Source: Spisula solida (taxonomy: Eukaryota; Mollusca; Bivalvia; Venerida; Mactridae). Taken from it: DNA of 64,000 nt. Position numbers and translations under genes: made by a program. A model generated the notes under the pieces. It was not told the DNA's origin, did no database searches, and saw only the letters and a list, made by a program, of their open reading frames with translations. Of this stretch, positions 1-14,000 are shown piece by piece. Position 1 is the stretch's first letter; each line of letters opens with the position of its first letter. The stretch covers positions 40,738,601 through 40,802,600 of the forward strand of contig OX365948.1 of assembly GCA_947247005.1 (NCBI GenBank), written 5' to 3'.

Positions 1-931
1 TACACACGCCAGGTTTTTTATATACCTTTCACGTCTCAGTCATTATCTCTGGGGTTTTAAAAAAACACACAATGAAACTTGGCATAGGTGTATTATAACA
101 TGGATAGTATTAACAAATGTTCTGCACAGAGTCTAATATTTAACCTTTATTGTGGTCGTTTTGATTTCGCTATTTTCGCGTATAACGTGGATTTGCGAAT
201 ATTTTAAAAATATTCTAAAATACAAATAATGATTTGCACATTGTTATTTCTATTCACACTTTTCGTAATTGTTCCAAACTTCATTATTCACGAAATATTT
301 AGACTTTGTTTAAAAAAACGTAGATCATTAAATCGCGAAAAATAGTGTTCGTGAAAATAAACTATCGTAATTATGGTGATTTATAAGTCCAATCACCATT
401 GAGCCAGATGAATGTAAAATGATAATAACAACATTTTTTGCGCATTTTGCGAACATTCTATGCTCGACACAGGCGATATATCCCTGTCTTTGATATTCAT
501 AGTATAGATGTGATAGTTATTTTTACCGTGTCGAATCCCTTTGCCTGTGTCTGGATTACCTGTCCCTTAATCTGCGTGGTTAGTACGTACTATTAATACA
601 CTTGTTACTATATATAGTAACAAAAATGAGCCTATTTGCGGCTGATTATGGCCATCACGTGATTGATTATCGCAATCTCATAATCATAATCGGACCGGTT
701 GAACGGGCGCACGTTAGGTTATCCATGTAAACATGACGCCACGTTGGAGCCAACATGAAGTTACGTAGCTCATATGCAAGATTTCTTGGCCAATTTTATT
801 TACTCTTTGCGCATTGGTTACAACCTTAGTGTATATCTACATCAGTAATATTTATGTTATTTGTTCTCTATAGATATTATGAAATCGAACAATTGTATTA
901 AAGACTTTAATACACTTCAAAGCCTGGCCGG

Positions 932-990
932 CCCGGAATGAATAATCACCCTCGGGCTGAAGCCCTCGAGGTGATTATTCATTTTCCGGG
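932..990. repeat. GC-capped hairpin
   Basis: The arms CCCGGAATGAATAATCACC and GGTGATTATTCATTTTCCGGG are near-complementary around a CTCGGGCTGAAGCCCTCGA core that is itself palindromic. This is a 59-bp stem-loop, a common shape for tiny foldback elements. No coding content. Confidence 0.6.
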
Positions 991-1158
991 CAGATTGTGG
1001 CCTCCTTGCCCGGCTGTGTCGTGTATTAACCTCTAATTACTATAGAGAACGTCGGGAACTAGACTATATATATAAATCTGTGCACTATATATTTGTAATC
1101 GTCGTCTTTCTGGGGATGACTTTTCTGTAGTGTACCCATAGACTAGTTACGGATTTTT

Positions 1159-1260
1159 ATGGTGGCTGGTTTATGCCATGTCGACTTTATCGCATTGTTA
1201 CATTTACGCATTGTAGTGGCGAAAAATCGAAAAAACGATATGGCATAAATCAGCCACCAT
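1159..1260. mobile_element. Small foldback (MITE-like) element
   Basis: A 102-bp element whose 21-bp ends are inverted: ATGGTGGCTGGTTTATGCCAT and its mirror, with one mismatch. A solo end (TATGGTGGCTGGTT) recurs near 2317. It has no ORF and the superfamily is unknown. Confidence 0.6.
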
Positions 1261-2938
1261 AGACTTTTGACATGTCAATAAAACAGCAAATATACTAGGT
1301 TCACACTGCCATTAGATGCAACTTCTTTACACGTCTAGCCATATAATTTCGTTCACATTTGACACAGGTATTTGTGCTACCTCATTATGTAAGGTAATCT
1401 TTGTTATTGACTCTGTTTCAATGTCAGGAACATTGTAAAGGACTCCAATTTCACCACATTTCGGTTGGTACGAAACCAATCATGATACAGATCTTTTTCC
1501 CCCCGGTATGTAACGTACCCGAATGACACACCGAATCAAATAACGTAAACCCAAAATTTTGCAATTTTGTTATCGCTATATCATACAAGTAGATGTTTAG
1601 ATAATAGTCATTTTCGAAAGTCGTCCAAGGTTTACACAAATCAGGAACACAATGCAGCCATATCAAACACGCTTATTTAGCGACTTAATTAACTCTCACT
1701 ATATAGTACATGTGAACTAGTAATTTGGTAATCATTTTTTATTTGTAATTTGCAAGAGGCATTGTCAACAATGACCGCACGCGTGAAGGCAACACGTTTA
1801 TTATATACGCTGACGAACGCGTTTTCAGCAGCACTGATAATTGTTCCTCTACTGCACAGCATGTTTTAGAATGTGTCATTTTCAAACAACCCGTTGCGTC
1901 GAAGGCAGCTTTGTTGGTAGATGGCAGCGGAACACAAGGTTTGCGCGAATCAAGTAGGTTGCGTATTTGTAAGTTTTGATATGTGTTCCGTTGGTTTCGA
2001 AAGTGATCACTTATAAGTACATAATTATCCGTGTTTATTGGATGCATCACTTTTCGGCAAATCTATGTAAACACCTTGCAAGGACTATAGCTAACTGTCG
2101 TTACAGTAGGCCTAACAAGACAATCAGTACAAAAAGTGGTCCCTGCACGTGATGTTGTATCCGTATAGTGGTGCCGTATTCGGTGTAAAAAGAAGAACAT
2201 GTACAGTTTCAATGCCTCAGTGAGATGAGTTGTCATGCGAACATATTGCTTAGGACACCAACGTGCATATTGGGAGTTGATACACAAGGAGCTCAATTTC
2301 TTATTTGTCAAGTACCTATGGTGGCTGGTTCGTTAGGTCAAACGGATGAGCTTCCATAATCAGGAGAGGTGTCCCGATTCGTCTGATTGGGCCTCTTCTA
2401 TTTTTAGATGCTCTACTGTCTGTTCCGCATAGCAAGCAGTTATTTCAAAACAAAATGGCGTCGTCCAGAGCAGACTTGGTTTGTTCAAACGTCGACCTCT
2501 TCCGTTTGCTACTGAAATACTCTTCGTTGCTCGGAAGAAATCAAACGAACCCGCCAAGGGACTTGTGGGTTCTAGCCAGGACTGCCACTGTTAAAGCTAG
2601 GCGTCGTTATACTGTATTAGAACGGATAGGCACTCCAAGACACAGTTAATGCTTTTTAATGTAATATCTTAAATATCATTTTATAATTATAAATAATACA
2701 ACAAACTAATCGATGTATTGACCGGATTGCGACGTATCATTTATTTTGAAGTAAATTTAGCACACCTTTATAAATAATTTTATTAAACAAATACACGAAG
2801 ATCTATGTGCATGATTTCATATTGTAAGTGAACATAATAGTAGACTTTTGTAAATCAAGCAGGATAACCCAGTGTCACGCTATCTGTGTCATTGATGTTT
2901 GTCGCTCATTTTACAAAAGTATGATACATCATGAATAT

Positions 2939-3522
2939 ATGATGAGCCATCCTCCAGGAAAACCTGCTATTTTGACATTATTTAATTACTGCATGCATCA
3001 TGGTTTTATAAAGGCTCTAAAATAAGAAAACTGAGTTATCTATGGATTCAATTTTAAGTAATTGATCAATATACAGTACTACATGTACATCATAGCTTTA
3101 AATTTTCTTATGGTTGATGTCGAAATCACTTACTTCGTTGCTATGGTGACCAATTTCATAAAGGTACTCTGATTGAGAAAAATGAGACGTTTGTTGTTTA
3201 AAACAGCAGTAGCCTTTCTCAAAATGTGCATATTTATATTCGATGTATATCTCAAAATTTAAAGCTTAATTCTAAAACTAGAAACCATTTTGAACAGTTT
3301 ATGTCAATAATTGATCAAATGCTGTTTTTATAGAGTACTTGTTTCAACGACGTTGAATGGCGCTTGACTGACGTTTGCGACGTCAAGCAAAATGGGTCCG
3401 AATAGGGCCTTTACAAAACAGCTGCAATTTCCCTAAAATCAAGATACATGTATTAACAAAAATCTCAAAATCAATGTTTTTATCAAAATAGCAGGTTTTC
3501 CTGGAGACTGGTTAATATATTA
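2939..3522. mobile_element. TIR element, CCAGGAAAACCTGC family, copy 1
   Basis: The left end reads GAGCCATCCTCCAGGAAAAC and the right end is its mirror (GTTTTCCTGGAGACTGGTTA), each continuing with GCTATTTTGA. A related full copy lies at 49533-50151 and a left part at 45484-45830. All three share internal pieces such as GACGTCGCAAACGTC or its mirror. It has no coding capacity, so it is non-autonomous. Confidence 0.7.
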
Positions 3523-4490
3523 TATTATGCATTTCTCATGATTTAAATATACGTAGGACTACGTGTAAATATAATTAATTCTTAACATGACTGACTGAAC
3601 TTTTTCTTCCTCCTGGGTTTTAGATATCAATTTTTAATAAACTTTTACCCCTTGGCTGCTCTTATGAAAACGTTTTTATGAAACTGCAGGGGTTGGTGTA
3701 TGCTCAGGTTGAAATATTTGTCAGTATAATCAGAATCTTAACCTACAACTCAATTAACAGTCACAAGTACGGTACATTGGAAGAGCCATCGTTGTTTACC
3801 TGTTGATCAATGGAAAAGCTTCGCCACATAGTGATTCGTGTTTATTCCTTGTCCCTTCGTGTTTTCTGCGACGCCTTCGCGATGCGATGTCTTCGTGTTT
3901 TTCTCGGTGCTCCCGATCGTGTTTTACGCGCTGTCTTCGTGATCTGCGTTCTCTCGTCTTTAATTATTTGCATGTATATCTTGGTATCGAATATCGGTCA
4001 AACAGTACAAATATATTATGTCCATAACAGCACACCATACGCGAGTATATGTTGCAGAATTGTCATTATTATAACCCCAAATATCATAAAATACATGTGC
4101 AGTGATATGTGTAGTTCTGTGCCGATCAAAACTACAATTTGTCGAATTTTGTACAAATAATGTTGTTCAAGCAATAAAAATGAGGGATAATAATAATGTG
4201 TTCAAGTAAATAATTAGGATCAAATAAAAGTTTTAAAGAAGTTGATACAGCAAAGAGCTAATATTTTAATGTTTAGTGCGAGTAGTCGCAGAAAATCAAT
4301 ATTTTCGCGAGTGGCGTAGCCACGAGTAAAAATTTAATTTTCTGTGATCACGAGTGTAATGAAATTGATCTTGCACCAAAAATCAACACATTTTCTGTTT
4401 ATTATATGCCTCAATTTGTCTTAAAAAGGTACCATAATTGACTTAATTGGAAAAATCACGTCGAAATTTGAACGTCACGACGTGATAATT

Positions 4491-4510
4491 ATGACGTCAT
4501 GATGACGTAA
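4491..4510 (+). promoter_or_regulatory. CRE-like sites upstream of transporter A
   Basis: A perfect palindromic TGACGTCA at 4492-4499 is followed by TGACGTAA at 4503-4510, about 220 bp before the start codon. This is the consensus for CREB/ATF factors. The coding exon begins at a splice acceptor, so the site may be intronic and not promoter-proximal. The surrounding AT-rich DNA also looks repetitive, which weakens the call. Confidence 0.3.
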
Positions 4511-4726
4511 CGCATATTGTAAAGCACGGCGCCGTTGACGTTATGTTTATTTTTTTGCATGATAGAGTCTACTGGAACCAGCTTCTTAAACAGTGAAAAT
4601 AACAAGTGGTAATTTCACTGTTATTTTCAATGAAGATTTTCCATAATCCATTGAAAGCAAATACATGTAATAAAGTTCAATCTAGTTTTTTATTAATATT
4701 TTTTTATCATTTTTTTTCAGATCACC

Positions 4727-5006
4727 ATGGCGCGTGAAGGACAAAGTCGGACGGGTAGACAAAAGGTGATGGATATTTTCATATCCAACCTTTTCATCGT
4801 CTTCATGTTCTTGGCCATCATTATCGGCGTGGCTGTCGGTCTTGGTGTCCGTCAGCTGGAAGGATGGGAATATTACCAGAAGAGGAAGATATTCTACCTG
4901 AGATTTCCGGGAGATTTGCTTCTGAATATGCTGAAAATGTTGATTCTTCCCCTGATTACGTCATCGATCATTTCTGCCCTTGCTTCACTTGACGCCAAAG
5001 CCTCAG
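4727..5006 (+). CDS. EAAT: Transporter A coding exon 1
   Basis: Encodes residues 1-93 plus one base: a short basic cytoplasmic N terminus, TM1 ([19 protein letters not shown]) and the amphipathic [17 protein letters not shown] segment leading into TM2. The acceptor AG is at 4719-4720 after a T-rich tract, and the donor GTAAAT starts at 5007. The exon ends in phase 1. Confidence 0.93.
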
Positions 5007-8000
5007 GTAAATACGTATATCAGTGTTCAAGTTCAGGTGGGCATTGTGCCTCTGTGTTTTTTTATGTTTTCTGTGCTCGGCTGGTTAAGCTGCGTGTTGC
5101 CTTCTCTGTCTGACTTAATATTATCCCTTTTCAAGGGAATTAAGCAATCATCTGTCTTAAACAACCAAAACTAATTGCATAATTATACCTCAATCAGCTA
5201 AACTAAATATGCATGCATGATAAATCTCCTACTTTAGGCAACCCCCACTTGATGTAAACCTTTTTTTTTTAATTAGCTGCATTAACAAACCCCACAGTCA
5301 AAGCTTACAATATCTTTTTGAGATAGGATTCCATGACGGCTCCCATGAGAAAGGCGTTCAAGGAATGTGCTTTTACTAGCTACAGTGACGAGCCATTAAA
5401 AGTCTGCTCTCTGTATACCAAACGAGGTCTACCCGTCCCGTATCTTGAGTAATTTCATGATTTGTGGACTGTGAACCCGGCTCGTGCACAAGGAGCCAGC
5501 AGCTTTTCGGAAAATCAACATTGACTTTATAATTATTCAATTGTTTTTATTAATACCAATGGTACAGAGTAAATCCTCATATGGTATAGTAATCCCCATA
5601 CACCGCTTCTCAGTTCCGTAGGAAAATTGTAGCCTACTGTTTACCCACAGGCCTAAGAAATTATATCACAAAATACAGAGTTTTGAAATTCTCCATCTTC
5701 CCGTCATTACTATATATAATATCTATTATATATAGTAATGACGGGAAGATGGGGAATTTCAAAACTCTGTATTTTGTGATATAATTTCTTAGGCCTGTGG
5801 TTTACCATAAGGCTCTGGCGGAACTGAAAACCGATATTACGCTCTGTCCGAACTCAGGATACACGATAAACTGACAACACTTTTGAAAAAAGCATTATCC
5901 CACTATAGATTAATAGACTATAAACTCTATGTCCTTAGTACTAGTCAATATTATAAACTGTGCGTAATATTTGCAGGACGTATGGGTCTGCGAGCTTTGG
6001 TCTATTATCTGGTGACCACATTCTGTGCTGTGGTTCTCGGCATCGTCCTCGTTTTGGCGATACGCCCTGGATACAAGGGAACTAGTGACATCTCTAAGAC
6101 CGGAAAAACTAAGGAACAGGAACCCCTTGAAGCCCTTTTTGACCTGATAAGGTACGTACGATATATTATGGTGCTAAAAGGGCGGAATGGATTTTAATTG
6201 TGATAAAGACATCCCTAATAATTGATTATACAAAGGTACATGTCTAAAAATGGCTGGATGAATTTTATACGTAACACATTTGAATGTGTTCAAAAGACTC
6301 AAGTAATTACACAAAGCGGACAGAAAACCTGAACATAAAGGTCGGGGAGATTTGATAAAATCTGAAAACTGTGCACTATTTATATGGCAAAATTACTTCA
6401 AATAGTTTCCCATAAAGAAAAAACCTTGACTTATGCTCGCTCTATTAAGTTGATATAAAACTATTCATGTCGAATTAAATCAAACTCTTGAAAGTGGTAC
6501 GCACCAGGTACGCAAACGTGCGTCACGTTATTTTTCCTTGAATAAGATGATTGGCCGATGTCCATCCGGCCTCTGGGCCGATTATCTAACAATAATCGAA
6601 TTAGATTTGTGACCCAGGTATAGTGCTGTAAAAAGTTTTTTTTCCTCTACATATAATCCTCACCATTGACCATTGTAAAATATGTGAAATTGTATATACA
6701 TGTAGAATGATAGGCATATTTGCCTTTTTCTTGAATAAACTATTACTATAATGTTGTTAAACTTGGTATAGTATACATGTTTAACTCTAACGCGATATTG
6801 TCTGACCAGATTAAACTGAGACTCCTTGCATAATTCGTCCGAGTCCGGAGATTTCCGAAGTTATAAAAACAAATAATTACATTTATCGCTATATATGTGG
6901 CTTTATAGATAACAATATGTGATGGCTCAGTGGATAAGTGTGCGGTTTGTAGACCACAAGTTCTCGGGTTCGAGGCAAACTCAATATTTTTATTTCCCTT
7001 TTTTCTTTATACGAGTATGCTATGGCCTATGCTCCCCGGAGGAGCCAAGGGCCTAAGTAAGTATACTAAGTAAGTATTCGTGAATTATAATTATCCATGT
7101 GTTCACATATCCATTACACAATTCAGGCATACATTAAAATATAATGGCCGAGTCGTTGTTCATGTACTTGAAATAAAAAAAATGCAATTGGAAATATTAC
7201 AAAAACCGAAATTAAAGACCTAATAATAAAAGACCGTACGGGAAAAAGTTTTAAACATAAGCTCCTTGATTGAGGGATAGAATGTTGAAGTAAAATATTA
7301 ACGTCAAAAAGTTACAGTACGTTTCGAACCTGCGACCAGTGGCATTAAAGGCGCAAACCTTTCCACTGCGCTAATATCCATGCTTGATTTTTATTTTGAA
7401 TTTTGTTACAAATACAGAGATTACTGCACATGTAGTAAATAAACATACGAAGTACAACCGGGTGTATACGGACTTTGATCAGAGTCTCAGTTTAATCTGG
7501 TCAGACAATAAATTCCTGTACAAAAACAAACACAAAATTGCTTATATTTTTGTTATGGATCAAAATCAAGGACCGTGACATTTGCCTATGAAAGCATTCA
7601 AACATTTGGCACAACATATTAAGTTTGCATGCTCCTAAATATTCAGAAACGATAAATATAGCGGATTTTGTGTTTGTTTTTGTATTGCAATTTTTCGCGT
7701 TGAAGTTATACATGTTTGTGAGTTATATGTTGCTTATTATACGTATAAACGTACGTACACTGTTTATCCAGTATACCAATTCAGTATGATCTATGATGCG
7801 TATACAATGAAATATACGCTGAGTAATTATGAATCACAGTAAACAACGATCTTTTTCACCGTTTAACTTTTCGTTTCATCTTATTTCATACATTATATAT
7901 ATTTAAATAACTTTCCTTTTAAAGAATTATTAGATGAATTTTGATTTAAGCCTGAATGACTATACTATTATGCGGACCATTCAGAACTTTTTAAAAAAAA

Positions 8001-11000
8001 AGAGTTCTGCTGTCGCTTCTGTATCGCTTTTATACTACTCAAACTTTACCAAGGGTCAAGAAATAAATTTTCATGTCTGTCTTACGTTAACTGAACAAAA
8101 CCAATTAAGACAATGTTGTGCAATTCTGAAAATATCATCTTATCTGCTGCTAAATTTCGAAAAATTCATGTCTTGGAATCGACAAGCATTGTCAAAATGA
8201 CGTCGTTTTCCAGATAACCGATAAGCCCTATTTACAGGGCCCAAAGTGGCAAGAATAATATGGATTTGTTCCCTCGATTTTATTCGCATATCGTGTAAGA
8301 CCCAGAATGCCAAGAAATGGATCGCATTCTGTTGTTACAGAAGCTTGAATGCAGCACGAACATGTTAATGGTGTTGTGCTTATCAGCACTTAGACATTAA
8401 ATTTTGAAGTAAACTTTATTCGTTTGCTATATTGCAGATGTAGCATTATGTTTCTGAAAATTCTACTAGTCAATCTTATTCTATTTGCAAAATATTCAAA
8501 TGGAAAATTTCTGGACCATTAATTGTACAGAGATCTTGTCTGTGTGCACTGTGAGTGTACTATTAGCAGCGTGGCTAAAATTGTGCACATTCGAACTGTA
8601 TAGGACGTTTATAAATGGTAATAAACAAATCGTATAAAATGAAGATTGCTCAGTTTCTAGTGATTATACAGGTATGAAATTTTGCACGAGTAACTTCTAT
8701 ACATCTATACATATAAATTGATTTTCAAAATAATATGTTATATTATAATATATGATTTAGCTCCCCTTGCTGGTTTGGCCGTAGTTTGTCCGTCTATCAT
8801 ATAACTGACTATAATGATAAAGATGTGAAGTTGTATGCAGTTGATATATGTCTCAATCTAAATTGTTTTGTAGATTTATCAAGCTTTATTTTGCTCTAAT
8901 ATAAAATTAATACGTGTATACTGTTACAATAACCCTACACATTAGAACGGGCTTTAAACCAAAACATTACTGTGCAACTTTTTAGATGAAAACAAACAAT
9001 AAATCTCAACGCTTGAAAACAGATTTCATATCAACTTGAATAGGGTATCCCCTTTCATTATAATGGCGGTACTTTAAACTTTGAAAAGAAGAGAACCGTG
9101 TGCACCTTACATCAGATAAAAAATGTATATAATACAATTTTCAGACGAGATCTCTCGAAGTTGGACTGTAAAATGTATTAATTTCGCTAATATTGCGAGA
9201 ACATGAACATAATCAACTGTAAAACTTTAAATCACTTATTTGGTCACATGACTATAATGAATAACTCATGGTAACCTCTGCGAAAGTAAGATTCGGAAGT
9301 GGACGCATAGGCTAGTAAGGCATATACGGTATAAATGATAATCCAAAACATATATTATACTTCAAATTTTCAAAATTTTAGTAGTCTTTTCAATTCACCA
9401 ACAAAGACGCAAGTATCAAATAACAGTATGACAAAATTGTTTGGAAACAGGAATGTTAGCATTTTAATGTGAAGCAAAAATATCAAATTTCAGTGGAAAA
9501 TAATTGGTGAACTCAAACGACGGTAAATACTATTTAAACACAAAAATATGTATGTATCGGGTGTTTAAATACATGTATGTACATGTTCATTTTAGTAAAA
9601 TCAGAGACTATAGATAACAATATATAGTCACTATTACCTATAGTCCCTGGTAAAATGAATTGAAATGGGTACGTGGTATCTTATTTAAGGAAACGACTGT
9701 TCGTTAATGACTTACCGGTATGCGTAAGCATATCCAACTATTTGTCCCATTTGTATTGAATGTGTTTTCAAGTCGACCACAGTTACCTTCCCTTCACTGG
9801 TGTTATACCGGTTTTAATCTGATCGATATGATCACGATTGCGTAATCGCGCTATGCTAACTCAGCGGGTTGTCGGGGTGTATAAATTAATGTATATCATT
9901 TGCTGGAGGGGTTTTGTGCGTTCAGTTACACTTTGGTATTTTTGACATTTTGTATATGATGCATACCAGGATCTTTTTTATGGGCATATCTCTGTCATTA
10001 TGAAATTTTGCTCATAAGGTAGGTATCATCAGGAACATTTAAATGCTTCCATGGTATCATTCAGAATTCGTTGATCATGTGTGAGGAATCTAACAATTAT
10101 GCATTTGTTATACTAGTAACCGCAATACATGTCACGATATGTATACTTATTATCATGCATATTCGATGGATGATAAAAAAATAAACGGTTACTAGTAACT
10201 GTACAATGCTTGAGTATGTGTGCAATATCACAAAGTACAGTTTAAATGAAATTTAGCAACCACTGCTGATTTTTCAAGTATGTTGTACGGTTGATTGTTC
10301 AGTTGCATCTTCGAGCCATAGACCATACAATTATGGAACTGGTTTTTTAATATCTTGAAAAAAAAGTTATGACAATTTTAAGTTCGTGAAATAGAGCGTT
10401 TTTTTCTTGAATTAAATAGGAGAATATTCGCGCGCTTGCGGACCCGACAAAACTCAAATTTTCCCTCTAATTGTCACAAATATTTTATTTTTTCAAGATA
10501 TCGGGATGAAACATTTGTTCAACTTATTTATGTTGGACAAGTGCTTTCAAAGTTATGAAGAGTTGGAATGTTTAAACAATTACTAAATCAGTTTTCATTG
10601 TTTTAATCAAATCATAACAACAATCATTTAACCAACAAAGTCATATATTCATTTTCAAGTTATCACAAAATGTAGTTTGGCTATTTTGACCTGAACCTGA
10701 CCTTTATGCAAGACTATATTACAAGGTTCTTGCTTTGAATACATGAATATCAATTTCTGCAAGCAAGTCGTGCGATATCGGTATTCCAAATTTGTGTTTC
10801 TATTACATCTCGAGCTACTTCGTGATACTCCCCTGATGGAAACATAAATTTTCAGGAGAAAAAAACCTAATATATATGATTAATTAATATATAGAATGTT
10901 CGAATCCCAACTGGCTTCGTAATCTGTTTGGTCAGAGCAGACGCGCTTTATTCCTCTAGCCGGGCTATAGTTAAGTGATTATCATTAAAAGATACGCATA

Positions 11001-14000
11001 TTATTAGCAATATATAAGCAAGTACATGTATACTGTAAATGAACCATAAAGCTATAATGCACATGTATTTAATCTGCCTTAGTGTAAAACATACATTTCA
11101 ACATCTGAATTCATGCCTCTAAAAGTATTCGGAAATCATTTAAATATTTTAAATAAAGGATTTTTTCTCACCTTTTTTGACGTTTAATTTTCATTTTACA
11201 ATTCGTATATATTCAATTAGGTGGTACAACGTGTCAATTAACCAGTTTATTTAACAAGTGTCATAGGAATGACATGATTCTTCATTTTTATGTCTCACCC
11301 GTTCGATTATTATAATTTTAAATTATGCGTGAGCTTATGACATTTCACTTTTAATTATTTTAATGCATGTATTACTTTCAAAATCGGCAATAAAGTCAAA
11401 GTTTCAAATCTCTAAAATCATAATAAAGTATGTATACAGGAAATATAGCGGTTATAGAAATATAGCGGTTATAACCCTTCACGCGAATGTACCACTTTTA
11501 TTACCCCACATGCTGTGACAATCGCAGCGGGGCGCGTCATAAAACAATTAACAATGTGCAAATTAAATATGTGTATTACTTTTTTACAAAAAAAAATGAT
11601 ACCTGTTTTAAAAAACCGTAAAAAGGGGGCAGATCTAATTATCACATTTCTTATATCAAAACACCAATCTGACGGGAAGAAATTAAACTATTAATCAAGT
11701 TTGCACAAAATATATTCCCCGAGAAACAAAAGAACTATTGACAAGAAAGTAACCAAGTTTGATATCAAATCCGTTCATTTCCTTCTTTGTTCAATGTGAG
11801 TGATAGTCATGTTAAAAACCTTTAAAAAGGGGGTTGATCCCATAAATATACAACTATGAAATTTAGTGCATTATATTGTACACATATCAAACTTCAAAAT
11901 ATGTTTGCACATAAGAAATATCTCAAATAGTTGTTATCATATGGACAATTTTACGTGGAGTCCCCATGCCTTCCAATGGTAAAACAATTGTCACATGTGC
12001 GAATACAAATGGGACAAATAGTTGGATATGAGTTGTTTCCCTTTATTCAGTGTTTTCAGAGTGAATGACCGAGTGGTCAGGTAATCCAGGCTGATGATTT
12101 GTATTGTGAGACCAAGTCATTCTCAATGTGAGATGTATCCGTGATATTTATGTATTGTATCGACATCATTCAGATACTGATGCGCAGGTGTACTCAAGAA
12201 TGTCATCGAAATGGTAACTACAGATACACATGTTATCTACATATGCAAACTGAGTCAAGTGAACTACAGATACACATGTGATCTACATATGCAGAAGTCA
12301 AGTGAACTACAGACACACATGTGATCTACATATGGAGAAGTCAAGTGAACTACACATACACATGTGATCTACATATATATACAGAAGTCAAGTGAACGAC
12401 AGATACACATGTGATCAACATATGCAAAAGTCAAGCGAACTACATATACACATGTGATATACATATGCAGAAGTCAAAAATGAACTACAGATACACATGT
12501 GATCTACATATGCAGACTGAGTCAAGTGAACTACAGATACACATGTGCTCTACATATGGAGAAGTCAAGTGAACTACAGATACACATGTTATCTACATAA
12601 GCAGTTCTCAAGTCAACTACATAATTATTCGCACGTCATATTTTCTATCGACACGGGCTACTAGTATACGATATACGATCTACCAATATTCGTGCACAAA
12701 ATGGATCCAAAAAAATTAATTTATGAATAATGTCTTTTTCAGAAATTGCTTCCCAGACAATTTGGTCGGAGCTACATTCCAAAAAGTGAGTTAGAATCTA
12801 ACTTGTAACGTGTATTCAATGGTGTTGTATAATGTTGGTGTCACACCATAGTAAAACTTCTCTACGAGGGATGTTCAAAAATAACGTAGATTTTTGCTCT
12901 GTAGTTCGCATTTATTCAAGTACGACAATAATAAATACACCATCATAATTCGGAATCTTTCTGCTATCAGTACGCCAAATTAGGTATACTTGTAACAAGC
13001 TTGTCATAAAGTATAGCTCCTCGGAAGCAGTCACCACCCGGGGCAACGATAATGACGTCAGTGACATATATTATAATTATATTTTTAGTAAAAATGGTCT
13101 GGCAGTAAAATATTTCACATGATATTGGAATCATATGTTTACGGTAACTCCGTCAAACTGTCCGTCATGCTATTTACCAAACTGTGTATTATGCACCTGT
13201 CAATATTTTGCCCTATATGGGCATACACGGGACTTGCGGGAATTTGACACGCATAATGATTCCGGGTCCCGGGAAATAGACTTTGATCTGATTTTAGATC
13301 GCGGCAAAGGGGAATTTGGACGCTGCAAAAAAACAGACAACCAGCCATTTGATATACCAAGCATCTCCATATGTGGGGATTAAGACAAAATGTTTGGCTC
13401 AATGATGGGGAAACTATTGATAGGTGCATAAGTTATGATATCTACCACATTAATATCAGGCTCTGATAGGCTTTGATATATTTTGCGAATAAGTTAATTG
13501 TACAATTTTAATTAAATTATTTAGCTGCAAATACGTGCATCCTAAACAAAATTATTGTACAGTTCTACAGTTCAATTGTACTATAAACTCAGCATGTTTC
13601 GTTGGGATTAAATTTACATAGATTTCGCAGTTGAACTCGACCAAGACATCCTCCAAAAAAGGGTTTCTCCGTTTAACGAATTAAAAAGCCCGCAAACATT
13701 TCATTTGTGACTATAGTCCACAAAATTTAATGCCAACGAAAATGAATGATTTCACTGTAGTCTATAGTTTAAATGATTACATAGAATATAAGATATATGT
13801 TTAGCAACTTTGTGATTTTGTAGCAAACAACGGAAGTGGGAGACTTTGAATATCAACTACCTTCAATGAACCAAACAGACCCTAACAATACCAGTAAGTA
13901 AAATAATGTCAAGCATTAATACGAATTCGCGGGGATCATCCCTAACTTTAAAATTCACTGTATATCAGTTATCGCCTTTTAGAACATACTCTTAGTCGAT

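Larger units (their letters stand above)
1..4720. other. Upstream region of transporter A, no supported gene
   Basis: AT-rich DNA with a GC-rich hairpin (932-990), a small foldback (1159-1260) and a TIR element (2939-3522). Open frames of 64-116 codons occur, but none has family similarity, splice logic or a repeat-free composition. The frame at 3810-4160 is built on imperfect CTTCGTG-type reiteration. Any 5' UTR exon of transporter A should lie here but cannot be placed. Confidence 0.5.
6152..12742 (+). other. Transporter A intron 2 (6.6 kb)
   Basis: The longest intron of copy A, with no coding exon apparent inside. It holds two tRNA-like stretches, a 29-bp perfect inverted repeat pair (9729-9757 and 12002-12030), a degraded TIR element near 10680-10840 and a 43-bp tandem repeat just before exon 3. 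Much of it, for example 7980-9580, is featureless AT-rich sequence. Confidence 0.8.

Noticed and set aside
3803..4160. Open frames of 74 and 116 codons upstream of transporter A
   Set aside because: Composition comes from imperfect CTTCGTG-like reiteration, no protein family is recognisable, and two frames overlap.
12208..12620. Considered a CRISPR-like array
   Set aside because: The units are contiguous without unique spacers and lie in an animal intron; it is a plain tandem repeat.
13135..13383. 82-codon frame with several Cys residues in intron 3 of transporter A
   Set aside because: A matching-length antisense frame overlaps it, it has no family signature, and it lies inside an intron of the confirmed gene.
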